Shown here piece by piece: positions 1 through 10,194 of a DNA stretch of 64,000 nucleotides. The notes below the pieces were generated by a model that worked only from the letters and a program-made list of their open reading frames with translations, had not been told where the DNA came from and ran no database searches. Within the stretch, counting starts at the first letter, position 1; each line of letters opens with the position of its first letter. Source of the DNA: Xenorhabdus lircayensis (GTDB lineage: Bacteria > Pseudomonadota > Gammaproteobacteria > Enterobacterales > Enterobacteriaceae); NCBI RefSeq assembly GCF_016306625.1, contig NZ_JACOII010000040.1, positions 1 through 64,000 of the forward strand, in the 5' to 3' direction. Position numbers and translations under genes: made by a program.

Positions 1-12
1 TCCGCACCGCCA
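1..12 (+). tRNA. 3' end of a tRNA, probably tRNA-Ser (cut by window edge)
   Basis: The first 12 bases can be read as the 3' end of a tRNA: an acceptor strand CCGCACC, discriminator G and CCA tail. Enterobacterial serine tRNAs end in ..CCGCCA with a G discriminator, which is why serine is preferred. A strong intrinsic terminator starts 13 bases later, as expected for a tRNA transcript. The body of the gene lies outside the window, so this is an inference from 12 bases. The alternative is the end of a plus-strand CDS (an in-frame TAG lies at 20-22). Confidence 0.45.
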
Positions 13-24
13 CCGTATTTAGAG

Positions 25-55
25 AACCCCCTGAGAGAAATCTCAGGGGGTTTTT
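25..55 (+). terminator. Intrinsic terminator after the tRNA-like end
   Basis: Perfect hairpin with arms 25-36 and 41-52, a four-base GAAA loop and a run of five T on the plus strand. It most likely ends the transcript entering from the left. On the minus strand the hairpin could also end the small peptide gene at 83-289, but that side has no clean T run. Confidence 0.85.
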
Positions 56-82
56 GTTATTTACAATAAATTTCTTTGATTG

Positions 83-289
83 TTAATTGTTCTCAATTTC
101 CTTTTCTGATAAACCTCGTGGGTAGATGCCGCCCCATTCTGGCCCTCCAGCCAATTCACGCCCAGCTTTGTTGCCGGAGAGAGTGTGAGGTACTGCACCA
201 GCTAGGGAGATTTCGATACCGAAAGAAGCGAGAGAAATTTCTTCAATTACTTCTAACTTTTTGTTTTCAATTTGTTCAATGCGATTCAT
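83..289 (-). CDS. Small leader-peptide-like protein, possible RiPP precursor
   Basis: 68 residues if translation starts at the ATG at 287-289, which follows a GGGGA ribosome-site-like stretch; a longer frame to 397 has no convincing start and overlaps the next gene. The first half is acidic and amphipathic (NKKLEVIEEISLASFGIEIS), the middle is small-residue rich (SLAGAVPHTLSGNKAG), and the C-terminus carries GG, W and a GGIYPRG segment. That leader-plus-Gly/Trp/Tyr-core layout resembles ribosomally made, modified peptides, but no maturase gene is visible. It is the last gene of a minus-strand trio with the two genes at 315-2388. Function unknown; the RiPP idea is inference. Confidence 0.55.
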   Translation of the reverse strand: MNRIEQIENKKLEVIEEISLASFGIEISLAGAVPHTLSGNKAGRELAGGPEWGGIYPRGLSEKEIENN

Positions 290-314
290 TTTATTTCCCC
301 TGGGATTAATCGGT

Positions 315-1277
315 TTATAAAAACTTCTCACTAATATTGGATAGGATAGTCTTGATTTTCTCTTCCACTCTAGTTCTGACATAACTACTTTTGTCATCTT
401 TTACTAAATCGATGAGATCACTAATATCGTCCTTGTTATAGGAGCGTTCAGCAGCGTCTAACGCAGCCTCAAAGGCAATAGCGCGTATTTCATCTTTACT
501 GTGATTACAGGCTACTTGTAAAACGAGCTGGTGACTTTTTTCGTTGCCTAATTTCAGTAATCCGTGGAATAGTGATTCTTGGGCATGGTAGCGTTCGTTC
601 CTCCCTTTTTTTATATGTGCAATAATTTGTTGGTTTTCTGCCTGTTCTTCTTCATTATCTAAAATTAGTTTATGCTGGCGCACTTCTGTTTCTGGTTGTA
701 CTATCAAATTTAACGATACGCAAAAATCTTTTGGCGGGTGTTGGATATGTACGTCTTTATTTCGTCTATAAAACATGACCTTGCCCGGAGATAACATTTG
801 ATCACCGGAAAAATTCAATGTTACTGTCTCACCCGCTGTGCCATTTATATCATCGTAGTTGTAGTCATATAGGCGAGTTTTATAACCGCTACCAAAGAAA
901 TTAACAGTCCAGAAATCAAAATCGTGATCATGTGCTTCTCCATAAGGGAGCGGTACAAGATCGAATTGATTTCTCAACGGCAGCCAAGCGACCATCCTGA
1001 TAGAAATTCGTTTACCTTTGTAAATAAAGAAAGTAGGTGCTTGTATATCATTTTCTTTCTGAAACTGTGTTGGATCACTAAGATCTGAACAAATAAAAGA
1101 GATGATTTCCTCTTTGTTGGCGGCATAAGAATATAACCATTCAGATACTTGATTAATTTCTTCTTCTATATAAAGCCCTTTATCTATGTGAGAGATGACA
1201 TCTGAACTTTTTAACAATGTAAGAAATTCTTTGAGATCCAACACACTTTTGACTGTTGGGGTACTATCTATCGTCAT
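315..1277 (-). CDS. Cupin-like protein with C-terminal HEAT-like repeats
   Basis: 320 residues from the ATG at 1275-1277, preceded by AGGAGA at good spacing; this start is better than the upstream one at 1343. The central part (about residues 95-220) shows a cupin-like pattern: an HDHDFDFW motif, then PGKVMFYRR and a later HIQHPP segment, giving several possible metal-binding histidines. The last 90 residues are helical and repeat-like (QLVLQVACNHSKDEIRAIAF and following), as in HEAT repeats. It lies between the paralogue-like gene at 1492-2388 and the small peptide gene, all on one strand. I do not recognise a named family; an iron-dependent oxygenase or peptide-modifying role is only a guess. 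Confidence 0.65.
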   Translation of the reverse strand: MTIDSTPTVKSVLDLKEFLTLLKSSDVISHIDKGLYIEEEINQVSEWLYSYAANKEEIISFICSDLSDPTQFQKENDIQAPTFFIYKGKRISIRMVAWLPLRNQFDLVPLPYGEAHDHDFDFWTVNFFGSGYKTRLYDYNYDDINGTAGETVTLNFSGDQMLSPGKVMFYRRNKDVHIQHPPKDFCVSLNLIVQPETEVRQHKLILDNEEEQAENQQIIAHIKKGRNERYHAQESLFHGLLKLGNEKSHQLVLQVACNHSKDEIRAIAFEAALDAAERSYNKDDISDLIDLVKDDKSSYVRTRVEEKIKTILSNISEKFL

Positions 1278-1491
1278 GTTCAGTTTCTCCTGAAATAGAT
1301 GTGATCCCAGCAATGATATTTTGCACGTAGGTGCTTGTCTCATCGCATATTATTTCGTATTTGGTGGAACTGGGGCTATTTCCCTTCAGCAAGAAGAGCA
1401 AACCAGAGCGCGAATTTGATCTGTCTTATTCTCATTGATTCATGTGAGATTTTCGGCGACTGTTTTTGATTTTGATCTCCGTTAAACCTAC

Positions 1492-2388
1492 CTAACAATT
1501 TTTTGCTATTGTCATTTCTAAACTATGTATAGCAGCTTGTCGGAGCATTGGATCTTGGTCATTCTCCGCCAGTATTTTAAGAATTTTTAGACAATTGGAG
1601 GGGGCTATTTTAGAAAGGCTCTGCACAGCTTCCCAGCGTACAAAATTTGCATAATCAGATATTGCTAAATTTTCAATGCATTGAATAGCTTGAGATGCCT
1701 TCATTTCTCCCAATAACCTGACATACAATTGAAGTCTGGATACTTGTAAATCTATACAGATACTTTCTATTGGCTCTAATGTCTTTTTGTCATAAACCCA
1801 TGTAATCCATTCTTTCGTCTCAGAATGTATAATTAATACAAAATTATTGGGAGAAGACTCAAAATCAAAATCTAAGATATATTTATAATATTCAAAGTAA
1901 TAAACTTCATTTGGTTTAAAAATATAGTCATTAACTCTTTTTATTGGTTTTGGTTTTTGGAATATATTCTGTTGTAAATCAAATTGGTAGCAAGGGATTA
2001 TTATTTCAGTATTTGTCGGATTAATGACAAAAATATCAGATTCATTTGTACAAAGTGTATTGCACCTCCCATTACCAATAAGTCTAATTAATAAATTAAA
2101 GTTAGTTTGTCGATGAAGATACATATGATCTTCAGATACTCCTTTATAATTTGAAGTAATTTCTCTTTTTTCCAGAATATCATTTAATATTTCTATAATA
2201 TCTTCCTGTTTTAGTGATGATAGTATAGGTGCTATATTTAAAAAATCTGGATTATTTCCACTCATCACCTTATCGACAGCTTCTTGTAATTCCACGAATC
2301 CTTTAATTAAAGGCAACATTGATGTAGATTGGGAGTTATATGTACCAATATTATTTAGTTCGCTTTTATTGAAAATATTTTTTGGCAT
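1492..2388 (-). CDS. HEAT-repeat protein, partner of the cupin-like neighbour
   Basis: 298 residues from an ATG preceded by GAGAGG. The N-terminal half contains short acidic helices, then a beta-rich middle (residues about 120-205) that roughly parallels the cupin-like region of the downstream protein but lacks its His pattern. The C-terminal 80 residues form HEAT-like repeats (ISDYANFVRWEAVQSLSKIA, DQDPMLRQAAIHSLEMTIA). First gene of the minus-strand trio, 214 bases upstream of the next start. AT-rich compared with the flanking housekeeping genes, which suggests acquisition. Function unknown. Confidence 0.6.
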   Translation of the reverse strand: MPKNIFNKSELNNIGTYNSQSTSMLPLIKGFVELQEAVDKVMSGNNPDFLNIAPILSSLKQEDIIEILNDILEKREITSNYKGVSEDHMYLHRQTNFNLLIRLIGNGRCNTLCTNESDIFVINPTNTEIIIPCYQFDLQQNIFQKPKPIKRVNDYIFKPNEVYYFEYYKYILDFDFESSPNNFVLIIHSETKEWITWVYDKKTLEPIESICIDLQVSRLQLYVRLLGEMKASQAIQCIENLAISDYANFVRWEAVQSLSKIAPSNCLKILKILAENDQDPMLRQAAIHSLEMTIAKNC

Positions 2389-2789
2389 ATTCAGCCTCTC
2401 ATTTTATTTTCATTCTTGAGTTTCGATAAGTACCGAAATTTTTAAGGTAATGGAGCGAAAAATTCAGAAAACTGTTTTATAATAAATAAAATTAATTGAT
2501 GCAGCAATTAAGGAAATATCTGATGGAGATAACGATATATTAGTTAGTTTTTATTATTTTACAGGTGTCAATGAAATTGTATTTTTATGTTATTATTTAG
2601 TCAAGCGAAATTATATTATTGAATGCATAATTGCATATTTATTAGATCTTAATATTGAATCTTTTATAAATTATAATAATAACGCATATCATTAATATAT
2701 TATCTTACCGCTGCGTGGGTTTTTGTGCACAGGAGATTGAAATCAATAATGGGTATGTCATATTAGGTAGCATCGAATGGAGGGGGCGT
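2389..2789. other. AT-rich intergenic region with an open frame lacking ATG
   Basis: Divergent spacer between the HEAT-protein gene and yafD. On the plus strand 2486-2695 is open for 69 codons after a stop, with a plausible protein-like composition (FYYFTGVNEIVFL), but it has no ATG, GTG or TTG start at its beginning and no ribosome site. It could be a gene remnant or simply AT-rich chance. Promoters for both flanking genes should lie here; none is clear enough to call. Confidence 0.4.
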
Positions 2790-3650
2790 ATGGCGGAGGT
2801 AAGCTTGGCAATAAAAAGCTATGCGAGAAGGCTGTATGAACGAAAACTTGTAAATCCGAGGCGCGCGAAAAAAAACTATGCCATGCGATATGTCGCTGGG
2901 CAGCCTGTAGAACGAGTTTTTCCAACTTCGAAGCAATTACTTGAGGAAGCATCATTGCCAGATGGAGAACCACTTCTTGCCAGCAATAGTGAGCTTTCTG
3001 TCGCCATCTGGAATATTTACAAACAGCAGCGCCCATCATGGCAAAACGTTTTAGCCTCTTTAATTGAGGAGAGCGATCTTATCTTATTGCAAGAAGCGCA
3101 AACAACCCCTGATTTATTGAAATTCATTACAACCAGTGGCTTGGTCGCGGATCAGGTTCCTGCATTTTCCATACCTCAGCATCCATCAGGTGTGATGACA
3201 TTGGCATCGTCTTCACCTATTTACTGTTGCCCACTTCGTGAGAAAGAACCGATACTCAGGCTATCTAAATCGTCATTAATCACGATTTATCCATTGCCAG
3301 ATGAACGTCAGTTGATGGTGATAAATGTGCACGCCATTAACTTCAGCCTTGGTGTTGATGTTTATAGCCGACAATTAAATAACATTGGTATCCATATAGG
3401 CTTGCATCATGGTCCTGTGATTTTTGCCGGGGATTTTAATGCATGGAGTCGCCAGAGATTAAAAGTATTAGAACGTTTTGCGCATCGTATGCAACTAAAA
3501 GAAGTGTATTTTAATGACGATCATAGAACGATTGTTTTTGGCAAACCGCTGGATTTTGTTTTTTACCGTGAACTAAGCGTTTTAAGTGCAACTGTTTTAA
3601 CGACAGGGGCCTCTGACCACAACCCGTTGATTGTGAACTTCTCTTTATAA
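2790..3650 (+). CDS. yafD: YafD, endonuclease/exonuclease/phosphatase family protein
   Basis: 286 residues. The start at 2790 is chosen because GGAGGGGG sits 4-11 bases upstream; the ATG/GTG further up has nothing. The protein matches enterobacterial YafD along its length: [33 protein letters not shown] (metal-binding Glu), [31 protein letters not shown] and the closing SDHNPL catalytic motif of the EEP fold. The exact substrate of YafD is not established. Followed by a bidirectional terminator shared with the permease on the other strand. Confidence 0.93.
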   Translation: MAEVSLAIKSYARRLYERKLVNPRRAKKNYAMRYVAGQPVERVFPTSKQLLEEASLPDGEPLLASNSELSVAIWNIYKQQRPSWQNVLASLIEESDLILLQEAQTTPDLLKFITTSGLVADQVPAFSIPQHPSGVMTLASSSPIYCCPLREKEPILRLSKSSLITIYPLPDERQLMVINVHAINFSLGVDVYSRQLNNIGIHIGLHHGPVIFAGDFNAWSRQRLKVLERFAHRMQLKEVYFNDDHRTIVFGKPLDFVFYRELSVLSATVLTTGASDHNPLIVNFSL

Positions 3651-3691
3651 CGGATGGGGGAGGATGAATTGTTGACTTTTAGAGACGGAAA

Positions 3692-3730
3692 CAAAAAGGC
3701 GCCGGTATTCTCTGACCCGACGCCTTTTTG
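3692..3730. terminator. Bidirectional intrinsic terminator between yafD and the permease
   Basis: Arms 3692-3701 and 3721-3730 (CAAAAAGGCG / CGCCTTTTTG) with a 19-base loop. A-run before and T-run after make it work in both directions, fitting the convergent genes on either side. Confidence 0.8.
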
Positions 3731-3734
3731 TGCA

Positions 3735-5120
3735 TTATTGATTAGAGGGGCGTGTTGTCGATAATTTCTTCTTCACACCGAAAAAATAGGCCAAAGTGAG
3801 AGCGATCACCCAGCCTATTCCAACATATAGAGCATCTCTTGTTTGCTCAAAACAGCCTAGTAACACAATGACACTGGCCATGAAGACGATCGTAATGGCT
3901 GGAGCGATTGGCCACATTGGAATTGGAAATTTCAGTGTCTTAATTTCTTCCGGACTCATTTGGCGGCGCATGGCAACATGGGAAATCAAGATCATCAGCC
4001 ATACCCAGACGGTTGCAAATGTGGCGACAGAGGCGATCAGAATAAAAATTTCTGTAGGAATCAGGTAATTCAGAACTACACCAAGTAAAAGAACTGCTGT
4101 CATGACGAGGACAGTCATCCACGGTACACCATTGCGGGTCAGTTTTTTGAATGACTCGGGAGCTTGCCTTTCCTGAGCCAGACCATACATCATTCTTCCA
4201 GCACCAAAAATATCGCTGTTGATCGCGGAAATGGCGGCGGTAATGACTACGACATTCAGAATATTTGCGGCTGAATTAATTCCCAGATTGGAAAAAATCT
4301 GTACAAATGGGCTTCCATCCTGACCAATCTGATTCCATGGATAGATACTCATTAGGATACACAGGGTCAGGACATAGAAAATCAAGATACGAAATGGGAC
4401 GGCATTAATTGCTTTAGGGATAGTTTTTTCTGGATCTTTCGCTTCGCTGGCGGTGATACCAATCACTTCTATACCACCAAAAGCGAACATAACAATAGCG
4501 AGTGAGGCTATCACTCCACTGATGCCATTTGGCATAAAACCGCCATGTTCCCATAAATTGGACAGGCCGGTAGCATGCTCAGTTGCTTGCCCGAAACCGT
4601 AAAACATAATGGCAAGCCCGCCGACAATCATGGCAATGATAGCGGTGACTTTGATGATTGAAAGCCAGAACTCCATTTCACCGAATATCTTTACATGGCA
4701 AAGGTTTAGGGAACCAATAAAGCATACAATACCCAGAACCCAAATCCACTGATCGACATGTGGGAACCAAAGTTTCATATACATGCCGAATGCCGTAATA
4801 TCAGCCAAGCAAACAAACAGCATTTCAAGAACATAGATCCAACCGGTCAGGAAACCGGCCAAAGGCCCCAGATAGTGGCTGGCATATTGTGAAAAAGAAC
4901 CGGAAACGGGATGGTGAACGGCCATTTCGCCAAGTGCTCTCATCACGATAAATACGGCAGCACCGCCGATTAAATAGGCCAGCAATACAGCGGGGCCAGC
5001 TTGCTGAATCGCTGCTGCTGATCCATAAAACAGCCCCGTGCCTATTGCAGAGCCTAAAGCCATAAAGCGGATGTGCCGCACGCTTAGGCCCTGTTTAAGC
5101 TGATTTTCATTATTTTGCAT
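3735..5120 (-). CDS. proY: ProY-like amino acid permease (APC superfamily)
   Basis: 461 residues, inner-membrane transporter with about 12 membrane segments. The N-terminal [20 protein letters not shown] signature, [19 protein letters not shown] in the middle, [16 protein letters not shown] and [15 protein letters not shown] all follow the E. coli ProY/HutT/AroP branch, closest by eye to ProY (457 aa). Expected to import proline or a related amino acid such as histidine with protons; substrate choice cannot be read from sequence. Single-gene unit ended by the shared terminator. Confidence 0.85.
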   Translation of the reverse strand: MQNNENQLKQGLSVRHIRFMALGSAIGTGLFYGSAAAIQQAGPAVLLAYLIGGAAVFIVMRALGEMAVHHPVSGSFSQYASHYLGPLAGFLTGWIYVLEMLFVCLADITAFGMYMKLWFPHVDQWIWVLGIVCFIGSLNLCHVKIFGEMEFWLSIIKVTAIIAMIVGGLAIMFYGFGQATEHATGLSNLWEHGGFMPNGISGVIASLAIVMFAFGGIEVIGITASEAKDPEKTIPKAINAVPFRILIFYVLTLCILMSIYPWNQIGQDGSPFVQIFSNLGINSAANILNVVVITAAISAINSDIFGAGRMMYGLAQERQAPESFKKLTRNGVPWMTVLVMTAVLLLGVVLNYLIPTEIFILIASVATFATVWVWLMILISHVAMRRQMSPEEIKTLKFPIPMWPIAPAITIVFMASVIVLLGCFEQTRDALYVGIGWVIALTLAYFFGVKKKLSTTRPSNQ

Positions 5121-5288
5121 TCGTTATTCCCATCTATCCTTTCATGCCAGAGAGTATTTTAGGCATACGATGCTCTGTCTGACGTGAGATGCCAGCAAAA
5201 GCAACCTCGTACCATATCATAAAGAAGGATGTTCGCGGGATAGATATCTGTAATAATAACGGTAGTTTCGTAAAACCAGAGTTTTTTT

Positions 5289-5960
5289 ATGATTTACCCA
5301 ATAAATGAAATCTTCCAAACTTTACAGGGAGAGGGAGTGTTTACCGGAGTTCCTTCGGTTTTCATTCGCTTGCAGGGATGTCCGGTAGGGTGTAGTTGGT
5401 GTGATACCAAACATACGTGGGACAAAGAGGCTGATAAACAGCAGCCGATGGAAAACATCTTACTGAAATCGCAAGACAGCGATATATGGGGAGTCGCCAC
5501 AGCGAGGCAACTGCTTAACATATTTATCCGTCAAGGCTACAGCGCGCGTCATATTGTGATTACAGGCGGCGAACCGTGCTTATATGATTTGCGTCCTTTG
5601 ACCGAAACACTGGAAAGTGAAGGTTATCAATGTCAGATAGAGACGAGTGGCACACATGCAATTCAGTGCTCTGACAAAACATGGGTGACGGTTTCGCCGA
5701 AGGTGAAAATGCGTGGTGGATATCAGGTTTTACCTGAGGCCATGAAACGGGCAGATGAAATCAAACATCCTGTTGGACGGGAGCGCGATATTGAAGCATT
5801 GGATGAATTGCTGACGATGCTTGATGGAAGTCCTGTCCCGGTTATTGCCTTACAGCCTATCAGTCAGAAAGAAGAAGCTACCCGCCTGTGCATCGAAACT
5901 TGCATTGCCCGTAACTGGCGTTTTTCGATGCAGACTCATAAATACTTAAATATCGCCTAA
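5289..5960 (+). CDS. queE: QueE, 7-carboxy-7-deazaguanine synthase (radical SAM)
   Basis: 223 residues, same length as E. coli QueE. The cluster-binding cysteines are C31, C35 and C38 in the CPVGCSWC motif (the CxxxCxxC form), preceded by the substrate-binding FQTLQGEG segment; TGGEPCLYD is the GGE motif for SAM. It turns carboxytetrahydropterin into 7-carboxy-7-deazaguanine in the preQ0/queuosine pathway. The enzyme of the previous step, QueD, is encoded convergently just downstream. Confidence 0.97.
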   Translation: MIYPINEIFQTLQGEGVFTGVPSVFIRLQGCPVGCSWCDTKHTWDKEADKQQPMENILLKSQDSDIWGVATARQLLNIFIRQGYSARHIVITGGEPCLYDLRPLTETLESEGYQCQIETSGTHAIQCSDKTWVTVSPKVKMRGGYQVLPEAMKRADEIKHPVGRERDIEALDELLTMLDGSPVPVIALQPISQKEEATRLCIETCIARNWRFSMQTHKYLNIA

Positions 5961-5965
5961 AGTTC

Positions 5966-5992
5966 ATTCAGCACCAGAGCCTGGTGCTGAAT
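5966..5992. terminator. Hairpin between convergent queE and queD
   Basis: Perfect 12-base arms (5966-5977 and 5981-5992, ATTCAGCACCAG / CTGGTGCTGAAT) around an AGC loop. It fills the gap between two convergent genes and probably ends both transcripts, although T-tracts are weak on both sides. Confidence 0.65.
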
Positions 5993-5994
5993 CC

Positions 5995-6357
5995 TTATTC
6001 GCCACGATAGATGCAACCTGCGCTACAGGTCTCTTTGACTATAACGGCACTGAGTTGGGACAATGTTGGTTTTAACTGTTCCCAGATCCACTTGGCCAAG
6101 ACTTCGCTGGTTGGATTTTCAAGCCCAGGAATTTCATTGAGATAGTAGTGATCGAGCCGCTCCCAGATTGGTTTAAAGGCAGCTTTTACATCGGCAAAGT
6201 CCATGATCCAGCCGCTGAGGGGATCGACTTCTCCGGTGATTTCCAGACGTACCATAAATGAATGCCCATGCAGACGCCCACATTTATGTCCTTCAGGAAC
6301 ATGTGGCAGGTGATGCGCTGCTTCAAATTGAAAATCTTTAAAGATAGTTGTACTCAT
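5995..6357 (-). CDS. queD: QueD, 6-carboxytetrahydropterin synthase
   Basis: 120 residues from the ATG at 6355-6357, which aligns with the E. coli start (MSTTxFKDF); an upstream in-frame start at 6408 adds 17 unrelated residues. [24 protein letters not shown] carries the zinc histidines and the catalytic Cys, and [13 protein letters not shown] is the conserved C-terminus. Converts dihydroneopterin triphosphate to carboxytetrahydropterin for queuosine. Together with queE it gives two of the steps; queC is not in the window. Confidence 0.96.
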   Translation of the reverse strand: MSTTIFKDFQFEAAHHLPHVPEGHKCGRLHGHSFMVRLEITGEVDPLSGWIMDFADVKAAFKPIWERLDHYYLNEIPGLENPTSEVLAKWIWEQLKPTLSQLSAVIVKETCSAGCIYRGE

Positions 6358-6632
6358 GATGCTTTTCCCTGATTTCAAAAGGCCGGCTATTCTACCTGAA
6401 CTTTGCAAGCTTAACGTGATTTTTCTGGAGGTATAAAGCGCAACGCTTAACGACTTTATCGATATATTAAATCTGTAAATAAAGTTAGGCGTTTTGGTTA
6501 TGAGATATTTCGATCCTTTCTTTAAATACTCATCCTATTCTGGGATAACCTGACAATTCATCCATGCTTACTGATTACTGCATCATTAATTTTTACAGTA
6601 TGGATACTGGCTATGGCAAAGGGCACTGGACA

Positions 6633-8453
6633 ATGACCGCAAAACCACCTTCAACCGCATTACTACCTGTTTCTTTAGAACAATTATCACGCCTGCAATC
6701 AGCAATCAGTGATTTTTCTCCACATCAATTAGCTTGGTTATCTGGCTATTTTTGGGGAATGGTGAATCACCAGCCACAAACCGAAATAAAAACATCTGCC
6801 GTTCCCGCACAGGAAACAGTGACCTTGCTTTCTGCATCGCAAACAGGCAATGCTCGTCGTTTAGCTGAACAGCTTAGAGATTCATTACTAGCTGCAAATC
6901 TCAATGTGAACTTGATTAACACGGGTGATTATAAGTTTAAGCAAATTTCCCAGGAACGGGTATTGATTATTATTGCTTCAACACAAGGTGAAGGTGAACC
7001 CGCCGAAGAAGCGGTAGCACTCTATAAATACCTCTATTCCAAAAAAGCGCCATCAATGAAAGAGACAGTTTATGCTGTATTTGGTCTGGGGGACACTTCG
7101 TATGAAAATTTCTGTCAGGTAGGAAAAGATTTTGACAGCCGCCTGAATGAACTTGGCGCCCAGTGCTTACTGGATCGTGTTGATGCTGATGTGGAATATC
7201 AGGAACAAGCCGATGAATGGCGCCAGAAAATTACGGATATTTTGAAACAACGTCTGTCAGTACAGACAAAATCCTCTGTTTCCGCTCATTCCGTTTCAAC
7301 ACATTTCATTCCAACCACGCCAGTGGATTCAGTGAATGAGATATATACCAAGGAAACGCCTCTGACTGCATCTCTGTTGACCAATCAGAAAATTACGGGA
7401 TGTGGCTCTGACAAAGATGTTCGCCATATTGAAATTGATCTAGGGGATTCTGGGCTGCGTTATCAGCCGGGGGATGCCCTTGGCGTTTGGTTTGAAAACG
7501 ATCCTGCTTTAGTGGATGAATTAATTGCACTGCTTTGGTTGGAAGGTTCAGAACAGGTCAATGTGCATGGTAAATCGCGTCCACTGCGTGAGGCACTGAT
7601 CAGTCATGTAGAGCTGACCCAAAATACTGGGGTGATTGTTGAGAAATATGCAGCATTGGCGAAAGATGAAAAACTGTGGGTGTTAGTAGCGGATAAACAG
7701 GCATTGCAGCAATACGCTCAGGCAACGCCCATTGTGGACATGATTCGAGAAGTTGCTTCCCATCCAGAAGCCCAACAATTTATTGATTTGTTGCGTCCAT
7801 TGGCTCCTAGGCTCTATTCCATCTCCTCCTCACAGTCTGAAGTTGAAAGCGAGGTTCACATTACCGTGGGGGTGGTTCGTTACGACATTGAAGGGCGAGC
7901 CCGTACTGGCGGAGCATCAGGTTATTTGGCTGATCGATTGAAGGAAGACGACAACATCCGAGTTTTCATCGAACAGAATAACAATTTTCGCTTACCCGCT
8001 AATCCCAGTACTCCAGTCATTATGATTGGGCCGGGGACTGGCATTGCCCCGTTCAGGGCGTTTCTACAACAGCGTGATAGTCAGGGAGCTGAAGGTAAAA
8101 ACTGGCTGTTTTTTGGTAATCCACATTTTGTCGAAGACTTTCTTTATCAGGTTGAATTCCAGCGTTATGTGAAAGATGGTTTGTTGACCCACATTGATCT
8201 GGCATGGTCAAGGGATCAGCAACATAAAGTGTATGTACAAGACAAACTGCATGAGAAGGGAGAGAAAATCTGGCGCTGGATTCAGGATGGCGCGCATCTG
8301 TATGTTTGTGGCGATGCAAATCGTATGGCAAAAGACGTAGAGCAAGCCCTGTTGGACATCATTTCACAATATGGTGGCATGGATGCTGAACAGGCTGATG
8401 AATTCTTGAGTGAATTGCGCCTTGAGCGCCGTTATCAGAGAGATGTTTACTAA
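6633..8453 (+). CDS. cysJ: CysJ, sulfite reductase flavoprotein alpha subunit
   Basis: 606 residues from the ATG at 6633, where similarity to CysJ begins; two earlier in-frame ATGs add unrelated residues. Flavodoxin domain (about residues 65-205) with [15 protein letters not shown] and STQGEGEP for FMN; linker; FAD domain with [14 protein letters not shown] domain with [13 protein letters not shown] and the terminal RRYQRDVY. Passes electrons from NADPH to CysI for reduction of sulfite to sulfide. First gene of cysJIH; the 275 bases between queD and cysJ must hold the promoter, presumably CysB-dependent as in relatives. Confidence 0.97.
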   Translation: MTAKPPSTALLPVSLEQLSRLQSAISDFSPHQLAWLSGYFWGMVNHQPQTEIKTSAVPAQETVTLLSASQTGNARRLAEQLRDSLLAANLNVNLINTGDYKFKQISQERVLIIIASTQGEGEPAEEAVALYKYLYSKKAPSMKETVYAVFGLGDTSYENFCQVGKDFDSRLNELGAQCLLDRVDADVEYQEQADEWRQKITDILKQRLSVQTKSSVSAHSVSTHFIPTTPVDSVNEIYTKETPLTASLLTNQKITGCGSDKDVRHIEIDLGDSGLRYQPGDALGVWFENDPALVDELIALLWLEGSEQVNVHGKSRPLREALISHVELTQNTGVIVEKYAALAKDEKLWVLVADKQALQQYAQATPIVDMIREVASHPEAQQFIDLLRPLAPRLYSISSSQSEVESEVHITVGVVRYDIEGRARTGGASGYLADRLKEDDNIRVFIEQNNNFRLPANPSTPVIMIGPGTGIAPFRAFLQQRDSQGAEGKNWLFFGNPHFVEDFLYQVEFQRYVKDGLLTHIDLAWSRDQQHKVYVQDKLHEKGEKIWRWIQDGAHLYVCGDANRMAKDVEQALLDIISQYGGMDAEQADEFLSELRLERRYQRDVY

Positions 8454-8454
8454 C

Positions 8455-10194
8455 ATGAGCAATGTGAGCAATGAAAAACAAGATCCTTTGATCGTTGAAG
8501 GTAAACTTGCAGATAGTGAACGCATGAAGTTAGACAGCAATTATCTGCGAGGAACGATCAGTGAAGATTTAAAAAATGGGCTGACAGGTGGATTTGAGGG
8601 GGATAATTTTCTCCTCATCCGCTTTCACGGTATGTATCAGCAAGATGATCGTGATATTCGGGCTGAACGAGCAGAACAAAAACTCGAACCGCGCCATGCC
8701 ATGATGCTGCGTTGTCGCTTGCCGGGTGGCATAATTACCCCGAGCCAGTGGTTGGGTATTGATCGGTTTGCAACAGAAGATACATTGTACGGCAGTATTC
8801 GGCTGACCAACCGGCAGACGTTCCAATTTCATGGCATTTTAAAAAATAACCTCAAACCTGCGCATCAACTGCTGGCAAAAATGGGGCTAGATTCACTGGC
8901 TACAGCCAATGACGTCAATCGTAATGTACTGTGTACATCCAATCCGGTGCAATCTGCCTTACACCAACAGGCTTATGAATGGGCGAAAAAGATATCGGAA
9001 CATCTGCTGCCTCGCACCAACGCATATGCTGAAATCTGGTTGGATAAAGAAAAAATCGCCACAACCGATGAAGAGCCTATTCTTGGCACAACTTATCTGC
9101 CGCGTAAATTCAAAACATCGGTAGTGATCCCACCGCAAAATGACGTGGATTTGCATGCCAATGACCTGAATTTTATCGCTATAGCAGAAAATGACCAATT
9201 AATCGGCTTTAACGTGTTGGTCGGTGGTGGATTAGCCATGACCCACGGCGACAAAAAAACCTTTCCACGACTGGCGAGTGAATTTGGCTTTATTGCCTTG
9301 GAACACACGCTGACAATTGCGGAGGCGGTGGTAACAACCCAACGTGATTGGGGTAACCGGACCGATCGCAAAAACGCGAAAACCAAATATACCCTCGAAC
9401 GAGTGGGCGTCGAAACCTTCAAACAGGAAGTTGAAAAGCGCGCAGGTGTGAAATTTGAAGCAGTCCGTCCGTATGAATTTACTGGTCGTGGCGATCAAAT
9501 TGGCTGGTTAAAAGGCATTGATGATCAATGGCATCTAACTCTATTTATTGAAAATGGTCGTTTGCTGGATTATCCCGATAAACCGTTAAAAACGGGGATT
9601 GCTGAAATCGCGAAAATCCACAAAGGCGATTTTCGCCTGACTGCTAATCAAAACCTGATTGTGGCGGGGATATCTGAAAGCAAAAAAGCGCGGATTGAGG
9701 AAATAGCCCGTGTTCATGGCTTAATTGATGATAATGTGACGACCTTGCGCCATCATTCTATGGCCTGCGTTTCGTTTCCTACCTGTCCATTGGCAATGGC
9801 TGAAGCAGAGCGTTTCCTGCCGACCTTTGTCGACTATGTTGATGCATTAATGGAAAAGCATGGTGTGGGTGATAAAGAGATTATATTGCGTGTCACTGGC
9901 TGCCCCAATGGGTGTGGCAGGGCTATGCTGGCAGAAATTGGGCTAGTGGGTAAAGCGAATGATCGTTATAACCTGCACCTTGGTGGAAACCGCATTGGCA
10001 GCCGTATTCCCCGCATGTACAGGGAAAACATCACATCAGCAGAGATCCTTGAGATACTGGATAAATTAATTGGCCGTTGGTCATTAGAGCGCTATGCCGA
10101 TGAATGTTTTGGCGACTTCTTGATCCGCATCGAAATCATCAAGCCTGTATTGAATTCAGCCATCGATTTTTACGACTGGCAGGAGGCCGTATGA
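8455..10194 (+). CDS. cysI: CysI, sulfite reductase hemoprotein beta subunit
   Basis: 579 residues. The chosen ATG at 8455 lies one base after the cysJ stop, implying translational coupling; the alternative start at 8410 lies inside cysJ. The siroheme/4Fe-4S cysteines are visible as CVSFPTC and CPNGC in the C-terminal half. Conserved [12 protein letters not shown] and [11 protein letters not shown] substrate-side motifs are present. Catalyses six-electron reduction of sulfite. Ends with an ATGA overlap with cysH. Confidence 0.97.
   Translation: MSNVSNEKQDPLIVEGKLADSERMKLDSNYLRGTISEDLKNGLTGGFEGDNFLLIRFHGMYQQDDRDIRAERAEQKLEPRHAMMLRCRLPGGIITPSQWLGIDRFATEDTLYGSIRLTNRQTFQFHGILKNNLKPAHQLLAKMGLDSLATANDVNRNVLCTSNPVQSALHQQAYEWAKKISEHLLPRTNAYAEIWLDKEKIATTDEEPILGTTYLPRKFKTSVVIPPQNDVDLHANDLNFIAIAENDQLIGFNVLVGGGLAMTHGDKKTFPRLASEFGFIALEHTLTIAEAVVTTQRDWGNRTDRKNAKTKYTLERVGVETFKQEVEKRAGVKFEAVRPYEFTGRGDQIGWLKGIDDQWHLTLFIENGRLLDYPDKPLKTGIAEIAKIHKGDFRLTANQNLIVAGISESKKARIEEIARVHGLIDDNVTTLRHHSMACVSFPTCPLAMAEAERFLPTFVDYVDALMEKHGVGDKEIILRVTGCPNGCGRAMLAEIGLVGKANDRYNLHLGGNRIGSRIPRMYRENITSAEILEILDKLIGRWSLERYADECFGDFLIRIEIIKPVLNSAIDFYDWQEAV

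Noticed and set aside
83-397. Longer version of the small peptide starting at 397
   Set aside because: Overlaps the end of the cupin-like gene; the ATG at 287-289 has the better ribosome site.
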